Shown: positions 26,104 through 34,972 of the stretch, one piece after another | Position numbering within the stretch: position 1 is the first letter of the stretch | Layout of the letters: every line of letters starts with the position of its first letter | Source: Variovorax sp. PBL-H6 | GTDB lineage: Bacteria; Pseudomonadota; Gammaproteobacteria; Burkholderiales; Burkholderiaceae_C | Assembly: GCF_901827155.1 (NCBI RefSeq) | Contig: NZ_LR594659.1 | Coordinates: 3,472,001-3,536,000, forward strand | DNA: 64,000 nucleotides | Reading direction: 5' to 3' | Made by a program: the position numbers and the translations under genes | Notes under the pieces: generated by a model | Databases searched by the model: none | What the model saw: the letters and a program-made list of their open reading frames with translations, nothing else | What the model was told of the DNA's origin: nothing

Positions 26104-26886
26104 ATGCTGATCAGCGCCGCGGGGCCGACGCATCTGCATGCCGACTCCGATCGATGGGCCGTGCGGGCGAGCGTCGTGCGCGGCGAGTCGCACGTGCGGC
26201 GCGACTCGGTCTGCCAGGACTGCTTCGCAGCCGACGTGCGGGGACGGCGCTTCGTCGCAGTCGCTGCCGACGGCGCGGGCAGCGCGCCCCGCAGCGACCA
26301 GGGCTCGCTGCTCGCCGCGCGGGCCATCGTGTCGGCGCTGCTCGCGCCCGAAACGCGCCTGACGCGCGTGAGCATCATCGATGCCATGGCCACCGCGCGA
26401 GCGGCGCTGGCCGATGAGGCGACGCAGAACAACGAACGCGTGGACGACTACGCGACCACCGTGGTCGGCGCGGCGATGCAGGGGTCGAACGGCATCTTCT
26501 TCCATCTGGGGGATGGCCTCGCGCTGGCATTCGGCTTCGCGTCGGAGTCTTCCGAGGTGCGCGCAATATCCACCGGCACCCCGTCCGACTTTGCCAACGT
26601 GTCCTCGTTTCTCACCCAGGCCGATTGGCAGTCGAACATCGTCTTCACGCCGGTTCGGGCCGCCGATTCGCTGATGCTCATGACCGACGGCTTCTCACCC
26701 TTCGCCCTGGACCGGCGGGGCAAGCCCAAGCCTCGCTTCTACCAGCCGATCCTCGATTTCATGCGGGCCCATCCCGGCAGCGTCGGGGCGCAGGGCCTGA
26801 CCGACATGATGAACACGCCCGTCGTCCGCAAGACCAGCGGGGACGACTGCACCCTGATCTGGGCCGGCCTGCGTGAACAAGCCTAG
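26104..26886 (+). CDS. PP2C-family serine/threonine phosphatase
   Basis: A 260-residue PPM/PP2C metal-dependent phosphatase. Motifs seen are SVCQDCFAADV, the metal-binding VAADGAGSAPRSDQ (about residues 53-66), DDYATTVVGAA, FHLGDGLALAF, LMLMTDGFSPF and SGDDCTLIWAGL. In TerY-P triads it is the counterpart of the kinase, as PphC is in E. coli. It starts 6 bp after the VWA gene and overlaps the kinase gene by 14 bp, so the phosphatase and kinase are likely made in fixed proportion. Confidence 0.9.
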   Translation: MLISAAGPTHLHADSDRWAVRASVVRGESHVRRDSVCQDCFAADVRGRRFVAVAADGAGSAPRSDQGSLLAARAIVSALLAPETRLTRVSIIDAMATARAALADEATQNNERVDDYATTVVGAAMQGSNGIFFHLGDGLALAFGFASESSEVRAISTGTPSDFANVSSFLTQADWQSNIVFTPVRAADSLMLMTDGFSPFALDRRGKPKPRFYQPILDFMRAHPGSVGAQGLTDMMNTPVVRKTSGDDCTLIWAGLREQA

Positions 26887-29755
26887 AGCGCGTCAGTTCC
26901 TGCTGCGAGGGCGGCAACAGGCCGACCCCCCGGAGACCGTCATCGCCACCGAGCTGGCAGATGGCGAGGGCGCCATGGCCAGGGTGTATGCGCTGCCCGG
27001 CGACACCGAGGTACTCAAGCGCTTCCGCGACGACACGCCGCAGGAGGCGGCGCGACTCACAGGCATCGGGCGCAAGATCGAAGCCATGCTGGCGTGCCCG
27101 CCCGGCATGCAGGTGCATCTGCAAGGCAACCGGCGCTTCGTACAGATCGCCTGGCCTCAACGTGCAGTGGTCGACCGCAAGAACCGCATCGTCGGCTTCA
27201 CCATGCCGAGGATCAGCGCCGACGCGGTGCCCATGACGGCCATCTTCTCCAAGCGCAACCGGCAGGTGCGCGGTCTGCGCCACGACCTCGCGTTCCGCCT
27301 GTACGTGGCCGTCAACCTGTGCAACGTGATCAACTACGTGCGCGCGGCCGGCCACCTGGTGATGGACTTCAACGCGAAGAACTTCGTCATCGATCGCAAC
27401 GAAGGCTGGGTCGGGCTGCTCGATTGCGATGGCTTTGCGGTTTTCGATGGCCAGGGCCTCATTCCGGCGGATGCCGTGAAGCCCGACGAGGTGGCACCGG
27501 AATTTCGTAGCCCCCACGAAGCTGGCAGCTACGACGTGCGCACGCTGGATGAACGGCAGACCCGCTTCGGACTGGCCGTCACGCTCTTCCGACTCTTCAA
27601 TTCCGGCAACAGCCCCGCCGCCGGAAGGCACCTGAAAGCGGATGAGCCCTCGGGCGAGAACGAACGTATCGCCGGGCGGCTGTTCTCGGTGGACCCCCGC
27701 CGCGCAGGACTGGAACCGCGAGGCGATATCACCTACCTGTTCGAAGACGAGACCCTGGCCCTGTTTCGCCGAGCCTTCCTCGGGCCTGACGACCAACGGC
27801 CTTCTCCCGCCGAATGGGCGGCGCATTTCCGCCGCCTCACCGCCCGTTCGCTTCGCCGCTGCCCGCAGAACCCGGCCGACTTTCACTTCTCCAAGCCCTG
27901 CATGCATTGCGGCTACCAGCCGCCACTTCAGGCCAGTGTGCCGCCGGGCTTCGCGCCGGCTCCGACGGGAACGTCGATTCCTTCGGGCACATCGACGCCA
28001 TCGGGCGGGTCGAACCCATCGGCCACGTCGAACCCGTTGGGCACATCGAACCCATCGGGCTCATCGAGTCCACCGGGGACAAACTCATCGGGCACTCGCA
28101 CCCCCGCGCCCTGGCCATGGAAGCCCATCGCGGCCCTCGTCGGCTGCGCGTTCCTCCTTGTCCTTGCAGTTCGATGGATCGGTTCCGCAAACACCGACGA
28201 GACCCCATCCAAACTCGTCGGCAATTCAACCTCGTCGAAGACGGCAAAGTTCGACCGCGTCGGCAGCCCGCCCGCAGTCCAGCCTGCGTCGAAGGGCGCG
28301 CTGGCGGTGGCCGCCATCAACGTGAACCTGCGCTCATCGTCCACAGGCGGCGCGCCGCGCGGCAAACTGGCGCGCGGCACGCAGGTCGAGCTGCTCGAGG
28401 AGGCCGAGCGCTTCCTGAAGGTGCGCACCTCCAGCGGTGAAGTGGGTTGGCTGGCGCGCGACTACGTCATCAACGCCGCCGACCTGCCGAGACTCCAGAA
28501 GCTCACGCCCCAGGCCTACGTGCAGGGCCGCCGCAACGACAGCAGCCTCGTGCGGCTGAAATCGCAGATCGATGCTTCCGGCAACCAGCGGCTGCAGCTG
28601 CTGCGCGCGATCCGGGGTGGCGCCACCGACCTCAGCGCAGAGATCGCGCGCCTCGACGCATCGCGAAAGATCGATGTGCCCGCCGACGTGAGCGCCGCCC
28701 GCTGGTTCAAGGCATCCGCCGAGGCGGCGCGCAACGAGCGCGATATCGCCGGCAGCCGCGAGTTCTTCCGCGCCGCGGTCGAGGCGGACCCGGCCGATCC
28801 GTCCTATCACAGCGGCGTCGCCTTCACGAGCTATGAGCTCGGCGACTACGACGCGATGATGGAAGAAGGCGCCGTGCTGCTCGTGCTCGCGCCCCAGACG
28901 ACGAACACCTGGTACGTCAACGGCTTCGCCTGGGCCGCGGACCCGCAGGTGGACCGGCGGATGGCTGCGACGGCGCTCTACCTGGCGCAGAAATTCTCGG
29001 AGGACCCGCCGAAGACCCGGCAGCGCATGGCCGCCGAATCAAAGCGCAGGGAAGGCTCGCCCCTGGGCGTGGCGCTCGCGGCGACGTTGAGCCTGCCGGC
29101 CGGCGTGCCGCCTGCGCCGACCCCCGAGACGCAGGCCGCGCCTCCTCCTGCGCCGGCTCCTCCCGTGGTCCAGGCCACCGCGCCTGCTCAACCTGCCAGG
29201 GCCGCAGGCCCAACCATCGACGATCTGGCAACCATGATGACGGGTGCGCGCGAGCGGCGCTGGGGCGACGTGGACCGGCAGGCCGAGTCGATCCGGGGCC
29301 GCGGCAATTGGCAGCGTGGCAACGAGGCTGTCGCCCGAAGTGCGCTCGAAGAAGGGCAGCGTGCCCTGGACGCGTCCCAGTATTCGCAGGCCGTGGATGC
29401 CTTCCGGCGCGCGGCAGTGGCAGATCCGTCGAACCCGCTGGCGCCGCGCAAGCTCGGACAAGCCTACTCGGCGCTGGGCCAGGCAGGTCCGGCGCGCAGT
29501 GCATACATTCAGTCGCTGCTGATCGAGCCTGGCTCGGGTTTCACCTGGGCCATGCTGTCCAACGAAATGGCAGTCGCCGGCAATCCTCCCGACGATGTGT
29601 GGCTGGCGCTCAGGCTGGCCCTGCTCTACGAGGCGGACCGCCGTTCACTGGTTGGCTGGATCCAGGGCAACGCCTCGAATGCCCGCCTCGGCCCGTCCTA
29701 CCGCAACGTCAACCGTCGCGTGCTTCAGGAGGTCGCGAGCATCCCGATGCCCTGA
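26873..29755 (+). CDS. Large membrane protein kinase with SH3 and TPR-like regions (TerY-P kinase)
   Basis: A 960-residue multidomain protein starting at GTG inside the PP2C gene. Residues 20-330 are a kinase domain: glycine loop LADGEGAMARVY, Lys49 in EVLKRF, catalytic-loop-like HLVMDFNAKNFVID (D165, N170; no HRD), DxDG at 184-187 and VAPEF as the APE equivalent. C330, C343 and C346 may form part of a zinc site. A Ser/Thr/Pro/Gly repeat linker (365-410) leads to one transmembrane helix (about 418-435), a bacterial SH3 domain (about 475-535, INVNLRSSSTGGAPRGKLAR) and a C-terminal TPR-like helical region with a Pro/Ala linker near 745-790. The kinase would be cytoplasmic and the SH3 periplasmic. 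Similar to YegI in context, but larger. Confidence 0.82.
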   Translation: MNKPRARQFLLRGRQQADPPETVIATELADGEGAMARVYALPGDTEVLKRFRDDTPQEAARLTGIGRKIEAMLACPPGMQVHLQGNRRFVQIAWPQRAVVDRKNRIVGFTMPRISADAVPMTAIFSKRNRQVRGLRHDLAFRLYVAVNLCNVINYVRAAGHLVMDFNAKNFVIDRNEGWVGLLDCDGFAVFDGQGLIPADAVKPDEVAPEFRSPHEAGSYDVRTLDERQTRFGLAVTLFRLFNSGNSPAAGRHLKADEPSGENERIAGRLFSVDPRRAGLEPRGDITYLFEDETLALFRRAFLGPDDQRPSPAEWAAHFRRLTARSLRRCPQNPADFHFSKPCMHCGYQPPLQASVPPGFAPAPTGTSIPSGTSTPSGGSNPSATSNPLGTSNPSGSSSPPGTNSSGTRTPAPWPWKPIAALVGCAFLLVLAVRWIGSANTDETPSKLVGNSTSSKTAKFDRVGSPPAVQPASKGALAVAAINVNLRSSSTGGAPRGKLARGTQVELLEEAERFLKVRTSSGEVGWLARDYVINAADLPRLQKLTPQAYVQGRRNDSSLVRLKSQIDASGNQRLQLLRAIRGGATDLSAEIARLDASRKIDVPADVSAARWFKASAEAARNERDIAGSREFFRAAVEADPADPSYHSGVAFTSYELGDYDAMMEEGAVLLVLAPQTTNTWYVNGFAWAADPQVDRRMAATALYLAQKFSEDPPKTRQRMAAESKRREGSPLGVALAATLSLPAGVPPAPTPETQAAPPPAPAPPVVQATAPAQPARAAGPTIDDLATMMTGARERRWGDVDRQAESIRGRGNWQRGNEAVARSALEEGQRALDASQYSQAVDAFRRAAVADPSNPLAPRKLGQAYSALGQAGPARSAYIQSLLIEPGSGFTWAMLSNEMAVAGNPPDDVWLALRLALLYEADRRSLVGWIQGNASNARLGPSYRNVNRRVLQEVASIPMP
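27965..28090 (+). repeat. Coding tandem repeat in the kinase linker
   Basis: Imperfect units of about 18 bp with a core like CGAACCCATCGGGC encode repeated SGTSNP/SNPSG residues. The number of units could vary between strains by slippage, changing the length of the linker between the kinase and the transmembrane helix. Confidence 0.6.
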
Positions 29756-29760
29756 CCGGC

Positions 29761-30492
29761 TCAGATCATTCCGCCGTTGATCGAAATGATCTGCCCGGTG
29801 ATGTAGGCCGCTTCATCGCTCGCCAGGAAGCCCGCCAGCGCCGCCACCTCCTCGGGCCTGCCCGCCCGCTTCACCGGCACCAGCTGGTCGATCATCGCCT
29901 TGTCGAAGGCGCCGTCGGCCATGGGTGAAGCAATGATCCCGGGCGCGATGGCGTTGACGGTGACGCCGCGCGCCGCCACCTCGAGCGACAGCGCCTTGGT
30001 CGCGCTGTTGAGCGCGCCCTTCGCCGCCGCATAGTTGACCTGGCCCCGGTTGCCGGTGAGTGACGCGACCGACGACATGTTGATGATCCGCCCCCAGCGC
30101 GTGCGCAGCATGGGCAGCAGCAATGGCTGCGTGACGCGGAAGAAGCCGTTCAGCGAGACGTCGATCACCTTGTGCCACTGCGACGCGCTCATGCCGGGCA
30201 GCACCGCGTCGTCATGCACGCCGGCGTTGTTGACGAGGATCTGCACCGGTCCGCCCGCCAGGATGCGCTCGCAGGCCGAGCGCGAGGCCTCGTCGCTGCC
30301 GAGGTCGAAGACATGGCATTCGGCCTGGCCGCCTGCAGCCTTGACGGCATCAGCGAGTTGCTCGACGGCCTGCGGCCTGGAGTTGGCGTGCAGCAGCACC
30401 GTGGCGCCGTCGCGCGCGAGGCGCTGCGCGACCGCAGCACCGAGCGCGCCGCTGGCGCCGGTGATCAATGCACGTTTTCCGTTGAGGCTCAT
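29761..30492 (-). CDS. 3-oxoacyl-ACP reductase (FabG-like) of the aryl-polyene cluster
   Basis: Short-chain dehydrogenase of 243 residues. The NADPH motif is ALITGASGALGAAVA (residues 8-22), NNAG is present, and the catalytic Ser and Tyr-x3-Lys are in MSSVASLTGNRGQVNYAAAK. The C-terminal YITGQIISINGGMI is typical of FabG. It is the last gene of the minus arm, 15 bp after the dehydratase, and it reduces the beta-keto group during polyene elongation. Its stop lies 5 bp from the stop of the island kinase. Confidence 0.92.
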   Translation of the reverse strand: MSLNGKRALITGASGALGAAVAQRLARDGATVLLHANSRPQAVEQLADAVKAAGGQAECHVFDLGSDEASRSACERILAGGPVQILVNNAGVHDDAVLPGMSASQWHKVIDVSLNGFFRVTQPLLLPMLRTRWGRIINMSSVASLTGNRGQVNYAAAKGALNSATKALSLEVAARGVTVNAIAPGIIASPMADGAFDKAMIDQLVPVKRAGRPEEVAALAGFLASDEAAYITGQIISINGGMI

Positions 30493-30507
30493 GAGGGAGA
30501 TCGGCTT

Positions 30508-30969
30508 TCAGGTTGGCATAACAAGCGGCGTGTTGAGCACGACCACCGCGCGGCCTTCGGCCAGCGCGCGCCCTGCTTCGTCCTTCACCGCGAATTCGTA
30601 GAGGATCTGGCTCGCATCACCCGAAACGCGCTGCGCATGTACATGCAGCAGGCCCTCGATTTCGTCGAGCCGCGCGACGGCCAGCCGTACCTTGCGTGCG
30701 CTGGCCAGGAAGCCGGCCGAAGGCTCGCTCCCCTCCGGCGCGATGAGGCCGCCATGCAGGGCCATGGCCTGCGCCGCGTACTCGATGGCATTGGGGGACA
30801 GCAGGCCACCGGCCGTGCGCAGCGGGTTCTCGGCGTGCCGATGCGTGCCGGTCGTGCAATGGATGTTGTGGGCGTCCCACGCCTGCAGTCGCTCCAGGAG
30901 GCACATGCTGCCGCTGTGGGGAATCAGGCGCGCAATGCCGGCACGGTCGAGCTGTTGCACTGCGTTCAT
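30508..30969 (-). CDS. 3-hydroxyacyl-ACP dehydratase-like hotdog protein
   Basis: A 153-residue hotdog-fold protein similar to the ApeI/ApeP-type dehydratases of aryl-polyene clusters. The stretches IPHSGSMCLLERLQAWDAHN and SPNAIEYAAQAMALHGGL match the FabA/FabZ-like subgroup with the His-Pro motif replaced by PHSGSM. The ATG at 30969 overlaps the methyltransferase stop by 4 bp; the longer frame reaching 31338 overlaps the methyltransferase and was not used. It would dehydrate the 3-hydroxy intermediate to the conjugated double bond. Confidence 0.85.
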   Translation of the reverse strand: MNAVQQLDRAGIARLIPHSGSMCLLERLQAWDAHNIHCTTGTHRHAENPLRTAGGLLSPNAIEYAAQAMALHGGLIAPEGSEPSAGFLASARKVRLAVARLDEIEGLLHVHAQRVSGDASQILYEFAVKDEAGRALAEGRAVVVLNTPLVMPT

Positions 30970-31727
30970 GACGACGAAGACTCCTCGGCACGATCGGCCA
31001 CCAGCAACACATTGGCGAAGGGCGTGCCCGCGCTCATCGGAACGCTCTGCACCGGCGAGAAGCCCAGGCCGTGCAGCAGCGCCGTCCATTCGGAAAGCGT
31101 CCGTCCCCAGGTTGGGGAGACGCGGTGCCCGCGGATGCGGGTGACGGTGCGATCGACCCACTGGCTGATCGCGAAGCCGCGGCGGCTGGCCGCATCGCCC
31201 ACGCGCAGCAGCAGCCGGCCACCCGGTTGCAGCGCGCCGTGCACGCGGCGCAGCACGCCTTCCTGCGCAGCGTGGTCGACGTAGTGCAGCACGTCGAGGA
31301 TCACGACCAGGTCGCAGGCTGGCAATGTCGCCTTGCACATGTCCTCGCAGACGAAGCGCGGCGCGGGCTCCAGGTGCCCGATGGAGGCTTGGGCGCGCGC
31401 CACGTCCTTGGGCATCAGCTCGATGCCCGTGTAGTGGGCCGTGGCCGGCGAGGCGACCCAGGCGCCGGGCCAGCGGCCGGGCTGCGCCTGCATGCCCGTC
31501 ATTGCCGAAAGAAGGCTGGCGAACAGGCCCTGGCCGCAGCCGATGTCCACCACGCGGCGGCGGCGTTCGCCGATCAGGCCGCGCTCGATCAGGCCGCGGA
31601 ACACCGGGTCGCGACCCAGCTTGCCGCGGGCAAAGTGCCAGGCAAAGCTGCCGGCCTTCTTGTACGGCGCGGTGGCCGCTTCATGCAATTGACGCCAGGC
31701 GGCGTCCGTCGAGAGGCTGTCGTTCAT
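30966..31727 (-). CDS. SAM-dependent methyltransferase of the aryl-polyene cluster
   Basis: Class I methyltransferase of 253 residues. The SAM motif VVDIGCGQGLFASLLSAMTG lies at about 59-78, LVVILDVLHYVDHAAQEGVL is motif IV, and GGRLLLRVGDAASRRG motif V. Methyltransferases in these clusters are thought to methylate the aryl head. It is coupled by a 4-bp overlap to the dehydratase and follows the deacetylase-like gene by 9 bp. Confidence 0.85.
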   Translation of the reverse strand: MNDSLSTDAAWRQLHEAATAPYKKAGSFAWHFARGKLGRDPVFRGLIERGLIGERRRRVVDIGCGQGLFASLLSAMTGMQAQPGRWPGAWVASPATAHYTGIELMPKDVARAQASIGHLEPAPRFVCEDMCKATLPACDLVVILDVLHYVDHAAQEGVLRRVHGALQPGGRLLLRVGDAASRRGFAISQWVDRTVTRIRGHRVSPTWGRTLSEWTALLHGLGFSPVQSVPMSAGTPFANVLLVADRAEESSSS

Positions 31728-31736
31728 GAAGGCGGA

Positions 31737-32576
31737 TCAGGGAGTCAGGGCTTGTGGCAGCGTCACGGCCCGCAAGCCGTCGGCGTGAGCGCGCTCGAGC
31801 AGAAGAGGCAGGACTTCGAGCACGACAGGTCGTCCGCCGGACGTGCGCGCGGCGTTGCCATCGTGCAGCAACAGGATGTCCCCGGCCCTCAGGTCTTTCG
31901 TGAGGCGTGCGAGCACGGTGGCCGCGTCAGGCTCGCGGGTATCGAAGCCGCGACGCGTCCAGCTCACCAGCACCAGCCCCAGGCGATGCAGCACCGGCGC
32001 GAGAAAAGGGTTGCGCAGTCCGGCCGGCGCGCGAAAGCAGATGGGGCGCTGGCCCGTCACCTCTTGCAGCAGCAGCTGCGCGCGCTCGATCTCGGCATGG
32101 AAGCCGCGCGGGCCGAGCAAGGAGAAGGTGTGGCGATGCCGCGCCGTGTGGTTCTGGATGCTGTGGCCGCGCGCGACGATCTCGCGCGCCAGGGCCGGCT
32201 GCTCCCGCACGCGTTCGGCGATGCAGAAGAAGGTGGCCCGCTGGCCGTGGGCGTCGAGCAGGTCCAGCACCTGCGGCGTGACCTCGGGATCGGGCCCGTC
32301 ATCGATGGTGATCGCGATCTCGCCGCGCGCCGCCGATGCGACCGGCAGCCGCGTGATGTTCGGCCCCAGCAGGCTGCTTCGCGGCGTGAGGCCCGCGGCA
32401 GTGATCAGCACATGGTTCAGCACCACCGCACCGATGGCCCAGGGCATCGCACCCGGCACGAAGAGGGCCGCGGCGAGCGCCAGCAAATGCCAGCCGACAC
32501 TGGCGCGCACGACAGGCGGCCAGGGCCACGATCCGGAGGCAGGAAGGGCTTGCGACATCGGCGCCGATTCTCCCAT
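31737..32576 (-). CDS. Polysaccharide deacetylase-like (NodB) membrane-anchored protein
   Basis: A 279-residue protein with two N-terminal hydrophobic segments (about residues 25-60, WHLLALAAALFVPGAMPWAI) and a NodB domain. The metal-binding acids are in ITIDDGPDPEVTPQ, the His pair in IQNHTARHRHTF, and the CFRAPAGLRNP and ILLLHDGN motifs complete the site. The ATG at 32576 overlaps the MMPL exporter stop as ATGA. The role in pigment maturation is unclear; removal of an acyl group from the sugar or carrier is one possibility. Confidence 0.8.
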   Translation of the reverse strand: MGESAPMSQALPASGSWPWPPVVRASVGWHLLALAAALFVPGAMPWAIGAVVLNHVLITAAGLTPRSSLLGPNITRLPVASAARGEIAITIDDGPDPEVTPQVLDLLDAHGQRATFFCIAERVREQPALAREIVARGHSIQNHTARHRHTFSLLGPRGFHAEIERAQLLLQEVTGQRPICFRAPAGLRNPFLAPVLHRLGLVLVSWTRRGFDTREPDAATVLARLTKDLRAGDILLLHDGNAARTSGGRPVVLEVLPLLLERAHADGLRAVTLPQALTP

Positions 32577-34972
32577 CAGCGACGCGGCGCGGAAGCACCC
32601 GCCGGCCCGCGCGCGAAGGCGGCCGACAGCAGCAGCGCCAGCAGCGCACCGGGCGCGACCACGCGGCCGATGGCCGACAGCGCGGGGATGTCGGAGATCG
32701 CGATCAGCGTGAAGGACACCACCGTCGTCAGGTTGGCCAGCAGCAGCGAGGCCAAGGTGTCCTCGTCGGCACGGCCGGTTTCCCGCAGCTGGTCGAAGAA
32801 GAGCGCGTAGTTGGAGCCTACCGCCACCACCAGCAGCAGCCCCACCAGGTGCAGGATGCCCAGCGGTACCTGCAGCAGGGCCAGCCCGCCCAGCGTGAGC
32901 AGCACGGCGACCAGGAGCGGTTCGCACACGGCCAGCAGCCGCCGGCCCGAGCGCAGCCACGCGCCGAGCAGCAGCACCACCGCGAGCGCCCCCAGCATGA
33001 CCTGCACGAAGGCCTCGTGCAGGTAGCGCCGATAGAGGCTGCGCAGCTCGTCGCCCACATTGACCACCTGCACCTCGGGCACGCCGGCGAGCGCGGCCTC
33101 GAGCCGCTTCGCGTCGAAGCGCTCGCCCGGATGCAGCGCGATCAGCGTCGACCAGCCGCCGCCCGGGCGCTCGAACATCAGCGCGCTGAGCACCGCGTCC
33201 AGCGGTCCGCCGGACAGATCGGTGCGGCGAACCATGGGCTGGCCGCGCGCCTTCTCCACATCGGCGAGGAAGGGCTCGAGCCGGCTGGCGGGCAAGGGCA
33301 AGCCCTGGGTGGCCTCGGCAAGCCGCGCCTTCAGGGTGGCGGCATCGGGCAGGCTGGCGATGCGCGCGGCTTGCGTGGCCTCGCTGGGCAGCACGCGGGT
33401 CACGCTTTCGAAGCCGGCGAGCTCGCCCTGGTCGACCAGCGCCTCCAGTTTCGCGCCCGCGGCTTCGGTGTTGCGCAGGGCGGCCTGCTCGTCCGCGCCG
33501 CGCACCACCACCAGCGTGCCGCCGTCGCTGGCGCCGATGTCGGCCCGCAGCGCCTCGTCGAGCTGCTGCGCCGCCTTGGGCACCGGGCTCATCGCGCTCA
33601 AATCGGCGCGCCACAGGTGGCCGCCCTGCCAGAGCACCAGGCCGAACGCTGCAATGCCGAGGCCGATGAAGACAAGGCGCAGCCGTGGCAGGGCCCGCAC
33701 GATCAGCCCGGCGATGTGCGCCATCTGCCGCCGCATGCCCATGCCGGCCGCGCCGTCGGGGGCCAGCACCGGCAGCACGAAGCGCGCCACCAGCGCGGCG
33801 GCGATCAGTCCTGCGAGCGAAAACACGCCCAGCTGCGCCAAGCCCGGAAAGCCCGAGAACACCAGGGCCGCGAAGCCGCAGACCGAAGTCAGCAGGCCCA
33901 GCCGCACCGTGGGCCAATGGATCTCGCGCCAGCGCATCCACCCGGTGCCCGGCACGGCGGCGCCGCGCGCCTGGATCAGGTAGTAGATCGCGTAGTCGAT
34001 CGTCTCGCCGATCAGCGTGCTGCCGAAGCCCATGGTGAGGCCATGCACCTCGCCGAACGCCAGGCTCACCGCCGCCGTACCGCCGACCACGCCGGTCGCC
34101 ACCGGCAGCAGCGCCACCACCAGCGCGCGCGGCGAGGCGAAAGCCAGCAGCAGCAAGGCGCCCATCACGATGCCGCCGACGGTCGCGAGCTGGATCGCCT
34201 CGTGCTTGATCTGGTCGCGGCTCTGCACCGAGAAGACGGGCGCGCCCGTCAGCTGCAGGCGCGGGCCGGCGCCGTTCATCTCTCGCGTGGCGGCATCGAA
34301 GGCCTGCTGGATGCGCGCGATGGCCTGCGCCTGCGCGTCCAGGTCGCTGCCGGCTGCATGGGTGGTGGCGAGGATCAGCGCCCGCGGCGCGCTGCGCGAG
34401 ACCCACACGCCCTCCTCGCTGCGCGGCGAGCTCGCGGGGATCAGGCCCTCGGCGATGCGCTGCGTTTCGCCGGTGGGATCGCGCTCCAGCAGCGGCTTGA
34501 CCAGGTTGCCGGCCGGCGTGCCCAGCAGCGACAGCGTGTCGCCGATGGCATCGCGCAGGCCTGCGGCCGTAAACCGTTCGGGTGCGACGTCGGGCGCCAG
34601 CTGGTAGCGGTGCTCGAAGAGCCAGGTGCCGGCCTCCTTCCAGTCGCCGGTCTCGCCGTTCTGTACCTGGTCGAAGAGCTTGCTCTCGCGCATCGATGCC
34701 GCGACGGCGCGCGACACCGCCCCGCGCTGGCCGGCATCCTTGCCGCCTTCGATGCCGATGAAGACGGTGCGCGACGCGATGCCGCTTTGCAGCTGTTCGA
34801 TCAGCACGCGCTGCCGCTCGTCCGGGCTCGCGGGCAGGAAGGCCGAGAGGTCGGCGCTGAAATGCGTGCGCGCAATGAGCGCGATGCCCGCCGCCAGCGC
34901 GAGCAGCCAGATGATGATTGCCAGCGCGTGGCGCCTCCGGCCGGACGCTGCTGCCTCGGGACGGCTGCTCAC
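32576..34972 (-). CDS. MMPL/RND-family exporter of the aryl-polyene cluster
   Basis: A 798-residue membrane protein built of two similar halves, each a transmembrane helix, a large periplasmic loop and a group of helices (for example IIWLLALAAGIALIARTHF at the start, and the YAIYYLIQARGAAVPGTGW stretch with acids for proton flow). Such MMPL proteins move lipid-linked polyenes to the outer membrane. The GTG at 34972 overlaps the LolA-like stop (GTGA); the ATG further upstream would overlap that gene by about 150 bp and was not used. Confidence 0.88.
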   Translation of the reverse strand: MSSRPEAAASGRRRHALAIIIWLLALAAGIALIARTHFSADLSAFLPASPDERQRVLIEQLQSGIASRTVFIGIEGGKDAGQRGAVSRAVAASMRESKLFDQVQNGETGDWKEAGTWLFEHRYQLAPDVAPERFTAAGLRDAIGDTLSLLGTPAGNLVKPLLERDPTGETQRIAEGLIPASSPRSEEGVWVSRSAPRALILATTHAAGSDLDAQAQAIARIQQAFDAATREMNGAGPRLQLTGAPVFSVQSRDQIKHEAIQLATVGGIVMGALLLLAFASPRALVVALLPVATGVVGGTAAVSLAFGEVHGLTMGFGSTLIGETIDYAIYYLIQARGAAVPGTGWMRWREIHWPTVRLGLLTSVCGFAALVFSGFPGLAQLGVFSLAGLIAAALVARFVLPVLAPDGAAGMGMRRQMAHIAGLIVRALPRLRLVFIGLGIAAFGLVLWQGGHLWRADLSAMSPVPKAAQQLDEALRADIGASDGGTLVVVRGADEQAALRNTEAAGAKLEALVDQGELAGFESVTRVLPSEATQAARIASLPDAATLKARLAEATQGLPLPASRLEPFLADVEKARGQPMVRRTDLSGGPLDAVLSALMFERPGGGWSTLIALHPGERFDAKRLEAALAGVPEVQVVNVGDELRSLYRRYLHEAFVQVMLGALAVVLLLGAWLRSGRRLLAVCEPLLVAVLLTLGGLALLQVPLGILHLVGLLLVVAVGSNYALFFDQLRETGRADEDTLASLLLANLTTVVSFTLIAISDIPALSAIGRVVAPGALLALLLSAAFARGPAGASAPRR

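Noticed and set aside
27965..28090. CRISPR-like array
   Set aside because: The short units are contiguous, lie in frame inside the kinase gene and have no unique spacers.
31737..34406. One 889-codon protein fusing an exporter-like stretch to the deacetylase
   Set aside because: The first two thirds are out of frame with the MMPL exporter and Arg/Ala/Gly-rich; the deacetylase begins at the ATGA overlap at 32576.
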